A stretch of DNA of 19,337 nt from Friedmanniella sp. (GTDB lineage Bacteria > Actinomycetota > Actinomycetes > Propionibacteriales > Propionibacteriaceae), in NCBI GenBank assembly GCA_025964935.1, contig JAOPXW010000309.1:1-19337 (forward strand). The letters are read 5' to 3'. Below the pieces are notes generated by a model, which was not told the DNA's origin, did not search any database, and saw only the letters and a program-made list of their open reading frames with translations. Shown here one piece after another: positions 1-7,601 of the stretch (its first letter is position 1; the number at the start of each line of letters is the position of its first letter). The translations under genes were made by a program, and so were the position numbers.

Positions 1-770
1 ACCTGCTCGTGGCCCTGGTCCTCGGCCTGGTCGCGGGGGGCCTCTGGGGTGGTGTCGTGGGCTGGCTGAAGGCGCGCGCCGGAGCCCACGAGGTGATCGT
101 GACGATCATGATGAACTACATCGCCGCGGGGCTGCTGGCCTACCTGCTGACCACCACCGCGTTCCAGCGCCCGGGCCGGACCGACCCGATCTCCCCCGTG
201 GTGGACTGGAACGCCACCCTGCCCCGGCTCGAGGGCACCCAGCTGCACCTGGGCTTCGTGATCGCCCTGCTCGCCGCGGTCGGGGTCTGGTGGCTGATGG
301 ACCGCTCGACCACCGGCTTCGCGATCCGCGCGGTCGGGGCCAACCCGCACGCCGCGGCCACCGCGGGGATGAGCGTGGCCCGGACCACGGTGGTGGCCAT
401 GGTCGCGGCCGGCGCGCTGGCCGGGCTGGCCGGGGTGCAGGCCGCTCTTGGACCGAGCGCCTCGGGGGTGCCGGTGCCGCTGTCGGCCGGCATCGTGGGC
501 TCGGTCGGGTTCGACGCCATCACCGTCGCGCTGCTGGGACGCTCGAAGCCGCTGGGGACCGTGCTGGCCGGGCTGCTGTTCGGGGCCTTGCACGCCGGTG
601 GCCTGGCCATGCAGAGCGTCGCCCAGACCCCCCTGACCCTGACCACCGTGCTGCAGGCCCTGATCGTGCTCTTCGTGGCCGCGCCGGCCCTGGTGGCCCG
701 GCTCATCCCGTTCCTGAAGGCCCGCCGGGCGCGCCCGGTCGGGCCCGTCCCCAAGGGAGGGCTCGCGTGA
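1..770 (+). CDS. ABC transporter permease, BMP/nucleoside-uptake type (5' end outside window)
   Basis: Membrane permease of a branched-chain/ribose-like ABC importer of the kind that takes up nucleosides with a BMP-family lipoprotein. The reading frame is open to the left edge, so the GTG at 9 is not the true start; about 255 residues are visible and the N-terminal part, probably about 100 residues, is missing. It contains a run of hydrophobic helices, the permease coupling region HEVIVTIMMNYIA (residues 27-39 counted from the GTG at 9), and a repeated small-residue segment around AGALAGLAGVQ. The C-terminus is short and basic (KARRARPVG). It overlaps the next permease by 4 bp (GTGA), so the two are surely co-translated as a pair. 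Substrate is inferred from the deaminases downstream; a sugar substrate is possible but less likely. Confidence 0.88.
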   Translation, partial: LLVALVLGLVAGGLWGGVVGWLKARAGAHEVIVTIMMNYIAAGLLAYLLTTTAFQRPGRTDPISPVVDWNATLPRLEGTQLHLGFVIALLAAVGVWWLMDRSTTGFAIRAVGANPHAAATAGMSVARTTVVAMVAAGALAGLAGVQAALGPSASGVPVPLSAGIVGSVGFDAITVALLGRSKPLGTVLAGLLFGALHAGGLAMQSVAQTPLTLTTVLQALIVLFVAAPALVARLIPFLKARRARPVGPVPKGGLA

Positions 771-2086
771 GCACCGCCGTCGACCCGGTCCAGGAGACCC
801 CCGACCCCCGCCCGGGACCCGACGCGGCCTCGCCCGCCGAGCGGACGGAGTCGCGCGAGCGGCGCCGTCAGCGGCTCTCGACCGGGGTCCTGATCGGGGT
901 GGTCGGGGTGCTGCTGCTGGTCAGCCTCGCCTCGGTCTCCGGCGATGCGCGCTTCGCCCTGTCCGACGCCTTCGACGCCGTCCAGCTGCCGACCGTCGCC
1001 CTGCCCGGGCTGCCGACCGTGGTCGTCTGCGCCGTGGCGTGCCTGCTGGCCGCCGCCGGGTTCGTCTCGGGCCGGCTCCGGGGTCGGCTGCCCGCCCTGG
1101 CCGCGACGGTGGCCGGGGTCGCGGTCATCCTGGGCTTCCTCACCTGGGCCGCGGCCGGTCGCGACCTTCCCTTCCCGGTCAGCAACCAGTTCGCCGGGAC
1201 CCTGTCCCTGGCCACCCCGCTCGTCTTCGGTGCCCTCTGCGGGGTGCTGTGCGAGCGGGCGGGCGTGGTCAACGTCTCCATCGAGGGCCAGTTCCTGGCC
1301 GCCGCCTTCGCGGCCGCGGTCGTCGGCAGCCTGACGCAGTCGGTGCCGGCGGCGATGCTGGCCGCCGTGCTGGCCGGGGTGGTGATGGCCGCCCTGCTGG
1401 CCCTGTTCGCGATCACCTACCTGGTCAACCAGGTGGTGCTGGGCGTGGTCCTCAACCTGCTCGCCGTCGGGGTGACCGGCTTCCTGTTCGACCAGCTCGT
1501 GCAGCCGGCGGCCGACACCTACAACTCGGCGCCGGTGCTGGAGCCGGTCGAGGTGCCCGGGCTGGCCCGGATCCCCTTCTTCGGCCGGGTGCTGTTCGAC
1601 CAGACGATCCTGGCCTACCTGGCGGCGGTCTCGGTCGTCCTGGTCTGGGTGCTGCTCTACCGCACCACCTGGGGGCTGCGGGTCCGGGCCACCGGCGAGC
1701 ACCCGGAGGCGGTCGACACCGTCGGCATCAGCGTCCGGGCCATCCGCTGGTCGGCCGTGCTGACCGGCGGGGTTTTCGCCGGGCTGGGCGGGGCCTTCTT
1801 CACCCTGGCGTCCACCGGCTCCTTCTCCAAGGAGTTCACCGTCGGCAACGGCTTCATCGCCCTGGCCGCCCTGATCATGGGCCGCTGGCACCCGGTGCTG
1901 GCCACCCTGATGTGCCTGTTCTTCGGGTTCGTGACCCAGATGGCCTCGCAGCTGCAGACGCTCAGCACCCCGATGCCCAGCCAGTTCCTGCTGATCCTGC
2001 CCTACGTCGCCACCATCATCGCCGTGGCCGGACTGGTCGGGCGGGTGCGACCGCCCGCGGCCGACGGCGTCCCGTACGAGAAGTGA
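767..2086 (+). CDS. ABC transporter permease, BMP/nucleoside-uptake type (second subunit)
   Basis: Second membrane permease of the same importer (439 aa from GTG 767). The start is fixed by the AAGGGAGG ribosome-binding site at 753-760, six bases upstream, and the 4-bp GTGA overlap with the preceding permease. The frame stays open further upstream, but only as a shadow of the first permease. The first 40 residues are polar and acidic/proline-rich, then arginine-rich (cytoplasmic). About nine or ten hydrophobic helices follow. Family hallmarks visible include LCERAGVVNVSIEGQFL and NQVVLGVVLNLLAVG in the middle, and a C-terminal half with GLRVRATGEHPEAVDTVGI, which matches the coupling-helix region of COG1079-type permeases. 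The cytidine deaminase starts 7 bp downstream, linking uptake to nucleoside breakdown. Confidence 0.9.
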   Translation: MSTAVDPVQETPDPRPGPDAASPAERTESRERRRQRLSTGVLIGVVGVLLLVSLASVSGDARFALSDAFDAVQLPTVALPGLPTVVVCAVACLLAAAGFVSGRLRGRLPALAATVAGVAVILGFLTWAAAGRDLPFPVSNQFAGTLSLATPLVFGALCGVLCERAGVVNVSIEGQFLAAAFAAAVVGSLTQSVPAAMLAAVLAGVVMAALLALFAITYLVNQVVLGVVLNLLAVGVTGFLFDQLVQPAADTYNSAPVLEPVEVPGLARIPFFGRVLFDQTILAYLAAVSVVLVWVLLYRTTWGLRVRATGEHPEAVDTVGISVRAIRWSAVLTGGVFAGLGGAFFTLASTGSFSKEFTVGNGFIALAALIMGRWHPVLATLMCLFFGFVTQMASQLQTLSTPMPSQFLLILPYVATIIAVAGLVGRVRPPAADGVPYEK

Positions 2087-2093
2087 GCCGCTG

Positions 2094-2498
2094 GTGACCT
2101 GCGTCGACTGGGACGCCCTGCGCGCCGCCGCCCGGGAAATGACCGCCCACGCCTACGCGCCCTACTCCGACTACCAGGTCGGCGCCGCCGCCCTGGTCGA
2201 GGACGGTCGGGTGGTGACCGGGTGCAACGTCGAGAACGCCGCGTACGGGGTGACGCTGTGCGCGGAGTGCGGTCTGGTCTCGGCGCTGCACGCCAGCGGG
2301 GGCGGCCGGCTGGTCGCGTTCGCCTGCGTCGACAAGCGGGGTGCGGTGCTGATGCCGTGCGGCCGCTGCCGCCAGCTGCTGTGGGAGAACGGCGGCCCGG
2401 ACTGCCTGGTCGACACCCCGCGCGGCATCCGCCCGATGAGCGAGGTGCTGCCCGACGCGTTCGGCGCCGGCGAGCTGTCCGGGGTCCGCGAGGCCTGA
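2094..2498 (+). CDS. cdd: Cytidine deaminase
   Basis: Zinc-dependent hydrolytic deamination of cytidine and deoxycytidine to uridine and deoxyuridine in the cytosol. At 134 aa it has the length of the small tetrameric class. Diagnostic motifs are all present: HAYAPYSDYQVGAA (residues 19-32), GCNVENAAYG (43-52), then C56-A-E58 with the proton-shuttling Glu58, and MPCGRC with Cys89 and Cys92. Cys56, Cys89 and Cys92 would bind the zinc, as in the three-cysteine tetrameric enzymes. The start is GTG with no clear Shine-Dalgarno, 7 bp after the permease stop, so translation is probably coupled. In many actinobacteria a thymidine phosphorylase gene follows cdd; here the next gene is add. Confidence 0.96.
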   Translation: MTCVDWDALRAAAREMTAHAYAPYSDYQVGAAALVEDGRVVTGCNVENAAYGVTLCAECGLVSALHASGGGRLVAFACVDKRGAVLMPCGRCRQLLWENGGPDCLVDTPRGIRPMSEVLPDAFGAGELSGVREA

Positions 2499-2539
2499 AC
2501 AGCGGCCAGGGGCCCGGACCGGGGTGAGAGAGTTGTCCG

Positions 2540-3622
2540 GTGAGCCTCGATCCCGCCCTGCTGCGCCGCCTGCCCAAGGTCTCCCTGCACGACCACCTCG
2601 ACGGGGGGCTGCGCCCGGCCACGGTCTTCGAGCTGGCCGCCGAGATCGGGCACCCGCTGCCGGCCGACAGCCCCGAGAGCCTGGGCCGCTGGTTCGGTGA
2701 GGCGGCCGACTCCGGGACTCTGGTGCTCTACCTGGAGACCTTCGACCACACGGTCGCGGTGATGCAGACCGCGGCCAACGTCCGTCGGGTCGCGCGGGAG
2801 TTCGTGGAGGATCTGGCCGCGGACGGGGTGGTCTACGGCGAGACCCGGTGGGCCCCGGAGCGGCTGACCGAGGGGGAGCTGACCCCGCGGAGTGCGGTCG
2901 AGGCCGTCCGGGACGGGCTGGCCGAGGGGATGGAGGTCTGCGCCGCCCGCGGCCAGCAGATCCTCGTCCAGCAGCTGCTGACCGCGATGCGGCACGTCGC
3001 CGAGCCGACCACCGAGATCGCCGAGCTGGCGCTGGAGTTCCGGCACGAGGGGGTGGCCGGGTTCGACATCGCCGGGGCCGAGGACGGCTTCCCGCCGCAG
3101 CGGTTCCTGCCGTCCTTCCAGCTCCTCAAGCAGCACAACCTGCGCTACACGGTGCACGCCGGCGAGGCCACCGGGGTGGAGTCGGTCTGGGCCGCCGTCC
3201 AGCTCTGCGCGGCCAACCGGATCGGTCACGGGGTCCGGATCGTGGAGGACATCAGCTTCGACGCCGACGGCCGGGCCACCCTGGGCGAGGTCGCGGCCTA
3301 CGTGCGGGACCTGCAGATCCCGCTCGAGCTCTGCCCCTCTTCCAACGTGCAGACCGGGGCGGCCTCCTCGGTCGCGGCCCACCCGATCAAGGTCCTCGAC
3401 GACCTGGGCTTCCGGGTGACCCTGAGCTGTGACAACCAGCTGATGAGCAGCACCCGGCTGAGCCGTGAGTTCGCGCTGCTGGGCAGCGAGCTGGGCTACG
3501 ACCTGGCCGGGGTCCGACGGCTGACCCTGAACGCCGCCGAGAGCGCCTTCCTCGACTGGGACCGCAGGCAGGCCCTGATCACCGACGTGATCGAGCCGGC
3601 CTTCGCCACCGCCCTGGGCTGA
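2540..3622 (+). CDS. add: Adenosine deaminase
   Basis: Hydrolyses adenosine and deoxyadenosine to inosine and deoxyinosine; 360 aa, normal for the family. Zinc and active-site motifs are visible: LHDHLDG (His17, His19), HAGE (206-209, Glu209 the expected proton donor), RIGHG (His230), LCPSSN, and SCDNQLMSST with Asp298. The position after Asp298, a second aspartate (DD) in the animal enzymes, is Asn299 here. From memory DN is common in actinobacterial members, so I do not read it as loss of function. GTG start at 2540 with a weak purine run (GAGAGAG) about 10 bases upstream, 41 bp after cdd. It closes the operon; a tandem-repeat intergenic region follows, then a convergent gene. Confidence 0.95.
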   Translation: MSLDPALLRRLPKVSLHDHLDGGLRPATVFELAAEIGHPLPADSPESLGRWFGEAADSGTLVLYLETFDHTVAVMQTAANVRRVAREFVEDLAADGVVYGETRWAPERLTEGELTPRSAVEAVRDGLAEGMEVCAARGQQILVQQLLTAMRHVAEPTTEIAELALEFRHEGVAGFDIAGAEDGFPPQRFLPSFQLLKQHNLRYTVHAGEATGVESVWAAVQLCAANRIGHGVRIVEDISFDADGRATLGEVAAYVRDLQIPLELCPSSNVQTGAASSVAAHPIKVLDDLGFRVTLSCDNQLMSSTRLSREFALLGSELGYDLAGVRRLTLNAAESAFLDWDRRQALITDVIEPAFATALG

Positions 3623-3661
3623 TCCGGCCGGCGCTGGTCCGGCCGGCGCTGGCCCGGCCGG
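3623..3661. repeat. Tandem 15-bp CCGGCCGG repeats between convergent genes; possible bidirectional terminator
   Basis: The whole 40-bp gap between the stops of add and the M20 gene is built from TCCGGCCGGCGCTGG (3623-3637), an exact second copy (3638-3652) and a truncated third (3653-3661). Each unit has the self-complementary core CCGGCCGG, so any two copies can pair into a stem. This would make a GC-rich, U-poor hairpin able to stop transcription from both sides. The repeats are seen; the terminator role is inferred. Confidence 0.6.
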
Positions 3662-3662
3662 C

Positions 3663-4913
3663 TCAGCCGGCGAGCGGCGGGTGCTCCAGCACGTGGCCGA
3701 GGACCTCGGCGCAGGTCAGGACCTCGGCCACGGGCACGGACTCGTCGGGGCCGTGGGCCAGCCGGACGTCGCCCGGGCCGTAGTGCAGCGTGGGGACCCC
3801 GGCGCCGGCGTAGAGCCGCAGGTCGCTGCCCCAGGGCGCGCCCCGCTCCGGCTCGGCCGCCACGCCGGTGGCCCGGAGGTGGCCGGTCGCCACCACGTCC
3901 CGCAGCGGGTGGCCGACGGGCAGGTGGCCGCCGCGGAAGGCACCACCCGGCCAGGTCACGCTCGGCGGGTGGTCGCGCAGGAACGGGTCGCGGTCGGCCG
4001 CGGTCGCCACGGCCTCCTCCAGCTCGGCCCGGGCCCGGGCCGGGTCCTCCTCGATCCGTAGCCCGTAGCGGCCCTCGGCGACCAGCCGGTCGGGGACGCT
4101 GCTGGCCCAGTCCCCGGCCTCCAGCCGCCCGACCGAGAGCGGGTAGGCGACCGCATAGCCGGCCATCAGCGGCTCGGGGTCGCGGTTGCGCCGCTCGGCC
4201 AGCTCGGCCAGCGCCCGGTGCAGGGGCAGATAGCCGTCGATGGCGGAGACCCCGGCGTACGCGGTGCTGCCGTGGGTCGCCAGGCCCGGCACCTCGATCC
4301 GGAAGGTCAGCGAGCCGGCGTTGGCCGTGACCAGGCGCAGCGAGGTGGGCTCGGGGATGACGCAGGCCGCCCCGGTGTGGCCGCGCTGCAGGGACGCGAA
4401 CGCGCCGAGCCCGCCGTCCTCCTCGCCGATGGTGCAGTGCACCGCGAAGGCCGGCACCTCGCTCCGGCGCGGGCCGAGCGCCGCGACGGCCGCCAGGATG
4501 GCGGCCAGCCCGCCCTTCATGTCGCAGGCCCCACGCCCGGTGACGGTGCCCCCGGCGACGCGGGGGGCGAACGGGTCGCTGTGCCAGGCGCCGAGGTCAC
4601 CCGGGGGCACGACGTCGACATGACCCTCCAGGATCACCCCGACCTCCTCGCCGGGGCGGCTGACCGCGACCAGGCCCCAGGCCTGGCTGCGGGGGACCTC
4701 CTCGCCGGGGTAGCCCGGGGCGGACCGGACGGCGGGCAGGTCGAGGGCCCAGAGGTCGACGCTCAGCCCGAGCCCGTCGAGCCGCTCGGCGAGCCGGTGC
4801 TGGATCTCGGCCTCCGCCGTCGTGCCACCCACGCTGGGCACCGTCAGCAGCTCGCTGAGCTCGGCCACCACCGCCCCGGGGCTCAGCCCGCCTGCGTTCG
4901 TTCCGCCGCTCAC
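3663..4913 (-). CDS. M20-family metallopeptidase/deacylase (ArgE/DapE-like)
   Basis: Di-zinc amidohydrolase of the acetylornithine deacetylase / succinyl-diaminopimelate desuccinylase / carboxypeptidase family, 416 aa. Visible metal-site motifs: EGHVDVVPP with His98 and Asp100, [10 protein letters not shown] with bridging Asp131, GEEDGG with the catalytic Glu164 and Glu165, PEPT with Glu188, and a C-terminal LAHGPDESV with His387. The lid/dimerisation domain lies between, at about residues 195-310, with HGS near its start. The exact substrate cannot be read from sequence; no arginine or lysine biosynthesis genes are adjacent. The GTG start at 4913 is supported by a TAGAGT box six bases upstream, giving an essentially leaderless mRNA. 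It is divergent from metG and convergent with add. Confidence 0.87.
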   Translation of the reverse strand: MSGGTNAGGLSPGAVVAELSELLTVPSVGGTTAEAEIQHRLAERLDGLGLSVDLWALDLPAVRSAPGYPGEEVPRSQAWGLVAVSRPGEEVGVILEGHVDVVPPGDLGAWHSDPFAPRVAGGTVTGRGACDMKGGLAAILAAVAALGPRRSEVPAFAVHCTIGEEDGGLGAFASLQRGHTGAACVIPEPTSLRLVTANAGSLTFRIEVPGLATHGSTAYAGVSAIDGYLPLHRALAELAERRNRDPEPLMAGYAVAYPLSVGRLEAGDWASSVPDRLVAEGRYGLRIEEDPARARAELEEAVATAADRDPFLRDHPPSVTWPGGAFRGGHLPVGHPLRDVVATGHLRATGVAAEPERGAPWGSDLRLYAGAGVPTLHYGPGDVRLAHGPDESVPVAEVLTCAEVLGHVLEHPPLAG

Positions 4914-4919
4914 GCGGGA

Positions 4920-4925
4920 ACTCTA
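4920..4925 (-). promoter_or_regulatory. -10 box TAGAGT of a leaderless promoter for the M20 gene
   Basis: On the minus strand TAGAGT (matching TANNNT) ends six bases before the GTG start at 4913, so transcription would begin at or next to the start codon. No Shine-Dalgarno is visible, which fits a leaderless transcript, a common arrangement in actinobacteria. No convincing -35 is seen. Confidence 0.55.
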
Positions 4926-4936
4926 GGCGTACGCCT
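4925..4936. promoter_or_regulatory. Perfect 12-bp palindrome AGGCGTACGCCT between divergent promoters
   Basis: A perfect palindrome sits between the two facing -10 boxes of the M20 gene and metG, touching the first base of the minus-strand -10 box and lying 9 bp upstream of the plus-strand one. The position suits an operator controlling both genes. Caution: its centre CGTACG is a frequent word throughout the window, so chance is a real alternative. Confidence 0.35.
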
Positions 4937-4944
4937 CCCGGCAC

Positions 4945-4950
4945 TAGGGT
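4945..4950 (+). promoter_or_regulatory. -10 box TAGGGT of a leaderless promoter for metG
   Basis: TAGGGT is followed by seven bases and then the ATG of metG at 4958. The spacing puts the transcription start at the start codon, and there is no Shine-Dalgarno, so metG is probably translated from a leaderless mRNA. Confidence 0.6.
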
Positions 4951-4957
4951 TGGGGCC

Positions 4958-6745
4958 ATGAGTTCTCGCGTTCTGACCGCGGTGGCCTGGCCGTACGCCA
5001 ACGGTCCGCGCCACATCGGTCACGTGTCCGGTTTCGGTGTGCCCTCCGACGTCTTCTCCAGGTTCATGCGGATGAGCGGTAACGACGTGCTGATGGTGTC
5101 GGGGACCGACGAGCACGGCACGCCGATCTCGGTCCAGGCCGAGCGGGAGGGGATGACCACCCGGCAGCTGGCCGACAAGTACAACCGGGTCATCGTGGAG
5201 GACCTGCAGGGCCTGGGGCTCTCCTACGACCTGTTCACCCGCACCACCACGCTCAACCACTACGCCGTGGTCCAGGAGATGTTCCTCGGGCTGCACAAGA
5301 ACGGCTACGTGATCGCCCGGACGGCCATGGGCGCAGTCAGCCCGTCGACCGGGCGGACGCTGCCCGACCGCTACATCGAGGGCACCTGTCCGATCTGCGG
5401 CTACGACGGCGCCCGCGGGGACCAGTGCGACAACTGCGGCAACCAGCTCGACCCGATCGACCTCAAGAACCCGCGGTCGCGGATCAACGGCGAGACCCCG
5501 AAGTTCGTGGAGACCGAGCACTTCTTCCTCGATCTGCCCGCCCTGGCCAACTCGCTCGGCAGCTGGCTCTCGGAGCGGACCGACTGGCGCCCGAACGTGC
5601 TCAAGTTCAGCCAGAACCTGCTGAAGGACCTGCGGCCCCGGGCGATCACCCGCGACCTGGACTGGGGCGTGCCGATCCCGCTGGACGGGTGGCGCGACCA
5701 GCCGATGAAGCGGCTCTACGTGTGGTTCGACGCGGTCATCGGCTATCTCTCCGCCTCGGTCGAATGGGCCCGGCGCACCGGCGACCCGGAGGCGTGGCGG
5801 CAGTGGTGGTGCGAGCCGGACGCGCTCGGCTACTACTTCATGGGCAAGGACAACATCGTCTTCCACTCCGTGATCTGGCCCGGAATGCTCCTGGGGCAGA
5901 ACGGGCGCGGCGACCACGGCGGCAGCACCGGCCCGCTCGGCGACCTCAACCTGCCCGACGAGGTCGTGTCGAGTGAGTACCTGACCATGAGCGGCTCGAA
6001 GTTCTCCACCAGCCGCGGCAAGGTGATCTACGTCGGCGACTTCCTGAAGGAGTTCGGACCGGACGCCCTGCGCTACTTCATCGCCGTGGCCGGACCGGAG
6101 AACCAGGACACCGACTTCACCTGGGACGAGTTCGTCCGCCGGACCAACTTCGAGCTGGCCAACGAGTGGGGCAACCTGGTCAACCGGTCGGTCTCGCTGG
6201 CCCACAAGAACAACGGCGCGATCCCCACCCCGGGCACCCGGCACGAGCTGGACCACGAGCTGCTCCGGGTGGCGGGGGACGCGTTCGGCACGGTCGGCGA
6301 CCTGCTGGCCCGCAACCGGTTCAAGGCAGCGATCAGCGAGGGGATGCGGGTAGCGGGGGCGGCCAACAAGTACCTCTCCGACACCGAGCCCTGGAAGCTG
6401 AAGGACGACCCCGTACGCCGCGACACCGTCCTGCACACCGCGCTGCAGGTCGTCTCCGACGTGAACACGCTGCTCACCCCCTTCCTGCCGCACGCCGCCC
6501 AGAAGGTGCACGAGGCCCTGGGCGGGGAAGGGGTCTGGGCCGCGCAGCCCGAGGTGCGCGAGGTGTCGGAGGAGGGTGGCCCCGACTACCCGGTCATCAT
6601 GGGGGAGTACGCCGCCGAGCAGGCGCGCTGGGCGTCCCGCCCTATCCCGGTCGGGTCGCCGCTGGTCAAGCCGACCCCACTGTTCACCAAGCTGGACGAG
6701 AAGCTCGGCGCCACCGGCCCCGACTGGGCCTCCATCGACTCCTGA
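4958..6745 (+). CDS. metG: Methionyl-tRNA synthetase
   Basis: Charges initiator and elongator tRNA-Met with methionine (class I synthetase), 595 aa. The HIGH signature is exact at His19-Ile20-Gly21-His22 (PRHIGHVSG). The second signature appears as [11 protein letters not shown] at 344-354, with KFSTS (348-352) in the KMSKS place, the form usual in MetG1-type enzymes. A zinc knuckle of four cysteines (Cys144, Cys147, Cys157, Cys160) lies in the connective-peptide insertion. The anticodon-binding helical domain follows to the end; there is no C-terminal EMAP/Trbp111-like dimerisation domain, consistent with the 595-aa length. The ATG start is supported by the TAGGGT box and by the HIGH motif at the usual distance from the N-terminus. 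Confidence 0.97.
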   Translation: MSSRVLTAVAWPYANGPRHIGHVSGFGVPSDVFSRFMRMSGNDVLMVSGTDEHGTPISVQAEREGMTTRQLADKYNRVIVEDLQGLGLSYDLFTRTTTLNHYAVVQEMFLGLHKNGYVIARTAMGAVSPSTGRTLPDRYIEGTCPICGYDGARGDQCDNCGNQLDPIDLKNPRSRINGETPKFVETEHFFLDLPALANSLGSWLSERTDWRPNVLKFSQNLLKDLRPRAITRDLDWGVPIPLDGWRDQPMKRLYVWFDAVIGYLSASVEWARRTGDPEAWRQWWCEPDALGYYFMGKDNIVFHSVIWPGMLLGQNGRGDHGGSTGPLGDLNLPDEVVSSEYLTMSGSKFSTSRGKVIYVGDFLKEFGPDALRYFIAVAGPENQDTDFTWDEFVRRTNFELANEWGNLVNRSVSLAHKNNGAIPTPGTRHELDHELLRVAGDAFGTVGDLLARNRFKAAISEGMRVAGAANKYLSDTEPWKLKDDPVRRDTVLHTALQVVSDVNTLLTPFLPHAAQKVHEALGGEGVWAAQPEVREVSEEGGPDYPVIMGEYAAEQARWASRPIPVGSPLVKPTPLFTKLDEKLGATGPDWASIDS

Positions 6746-6776
6746 GCGGTCGTCCGGCCCGAGGGGGGCGGCTGGT

Positions 6777-6782
6777 TACCCT
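6777..6782 (+). promoter_or_regulatory. -10 box TACCCT of a probable leaderless promoter for the Pr6Pr-type gene
   Basis: TACCCT is followed by six bases and the GTG at 6789, the same geometry as at metG, the M20 gene and deoC in this window. There is no Shine-Dalgarno upstream of the GTG. The match to TANNNT is loose, so this is a moderate call. Confidence 0.4.
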
Positions 6783-6788
6783 GGGGCC

Positions 6789-7463
6789 GTGGTCTCCCGA
6801 CGCAACGCCCGCCTGTGGCACCTGCTGACCGCAGCGGTGGCCGGGGTCGCCCTGGTGCTGCAGCTCCTGCTGGTCATCAGCGGGGCCTCGGTCCTGGTGA
6901 CCGAGGAACCGCCGGGCCTGGGAGAGCGGCTGAGCCGCTTCGTCCGCTACTTCACGGTCGAGTCCAACCTGGCCGTGCTCCTCACCGCGGTCGGCCTGGC
7001 CCGGAACCCCGGACGGGACGGCAGGGTCTGGCGGGTGCTGCGGCTGGACGCCCTGGTCGGCATCTTCGTCACCGCGGTCGTGCACTTCTTCCTGCTCCGG
7101 CCGCTGCTGGACCTCACCGGCTGGTCGGCGGTCGCCGACACGCTGCTGCACGTGGTGGTGCCCCTGCTGGCCGTGCTCGGCTGGGTGCTGTTCGGGCCCC
7201 GGCCGCGGGTGGACCGGCGGGTGGTCGGGTGGTCCCTGCTCTGGCCGGTGGTCTGGCTGGGCCTGACGCTGCTGTTGGGCGGACTCTCGGGCTGGTACCC
7301 CTACCCGTTCCTGGACTCCCGACAGGTGGGTGCCGGTGGGGTCGTCGCCGCCTGTCTGGGGGTGGCTCTGGCCCTGGTCGGGCTCACCTTCGGGGTCGGT
7401 GGGCTGGAGGAGCGGCTGCCGCCCTTCCCCCGGCCGGCCCGCGACGGCCGCAGCGGCACATGA
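6789..7463 (+). CDS. Pr6Pr-type integral membrane protein
   Basis: Small polytopic membrane protein of 224 aa with about six hydrophobic helices. The pattern YFTVESNLAVLLTAV, then RLDALVGIFVTAVVHFFLL, then LLHVVVPLLAVLGWVLFGPR and WYPYPFLD is that of the Pr6Pr family (related to FAR-17a/AIG1-like proteins). Its biochemical role is not established, so none is assigned. The start is placed at GTG 6789, because upstream in-frame sequence is a shadow of metG and lacks membrane character. A TACCCT box six bases upstream supports this. The gene begins 43 bp after metG and ends 138 bp before the NCS1 permease. Nothing links it functionally to either. Confidence 0.78.
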   Translation: MVSRRNARLWHLLTAAVAGVALVLQLLLVISGASVLVTEEPPGLGERLSRFVRYFTVESNLAVLLTAVGLARNPGRDGRVWRVLRLDALVGIFVTAVVHFFLLRPLLDLTGWSAVADTLLHVVVPLLAVLGWVLFGPRPRVDRRVVGWSLLWPVVWLGLTLLLGGLSGWYPYPFLDSRQVGAGGVVAACLGVALALVGLTFGVGGLEERLPPFPRPARDGRSGT

Positions 7464-7467
7464 GAGG

Positions 7468-7483
7468 AGCCTGAACGCAGGCT
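7468..7483 (+). terminator. Small stem-loop after the Pr6Pr gene
   Basis: AGCCTG at 7468-7473 and CAGGCT at 7478-7483 form a perfect 6-bp stem with the 4-base loop AACG, 5 bases after the TGA and followed by TAACGG. It has no U tract. It could be a weak terminator, or, because it abuts the proposed -35 box of the next gene, part of that gene's control region. Confidence 0.35.
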
Positions 7484-7511
7484 TAACGGCGACGGAACGG
7501 GGCCGTAATCT
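7483..7511 (+). promoter_or_regulatory. Promoter for the NCS1-type permease (TTAACG - 17 bp - TAATCT)
   Basis: TTAACG at 7483-7488 and TAATCT at 7506-7511 are separated by 17 bp, a good match to a housekeeping-type actinobacterial promoter. The untranslated leader would be about 80 bases and contains the strong ribosome-binding site GGAGGA at 7591-7596, six bases from the ATG at 7602. Confidence 0.5.
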
Positions 7512-7601
7512 CCCCGGCCGACGATGGGAGGACACCCGCTCAGTCGTGGCCGCCGCCCCTGATCCGCCAGCCGGCCGGCCGCGCAGTCTCGGAGGACCCC
7601 C

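Noticed and set aside
5987..6019. Apparent loss of the KMSKS motif in methionyl-tRNA synthetase
   Set aside because: KFSTS is the accepted variant in MetG1-type enzymes, so this is not unusual.
4910..6511. 533-residue open frame antisense to metG
   Set aside because: Shadow of metG; its translation shows only a compositional bias and no recognisable fold.
6576..6788. N-terminal extension of the Pr6Pr protein into metG
   Set aside because: The extra 71 residues are the out-of-frame translation of metG, Ser/Arg/Pro-rich, and the family starts near GTG 6789.
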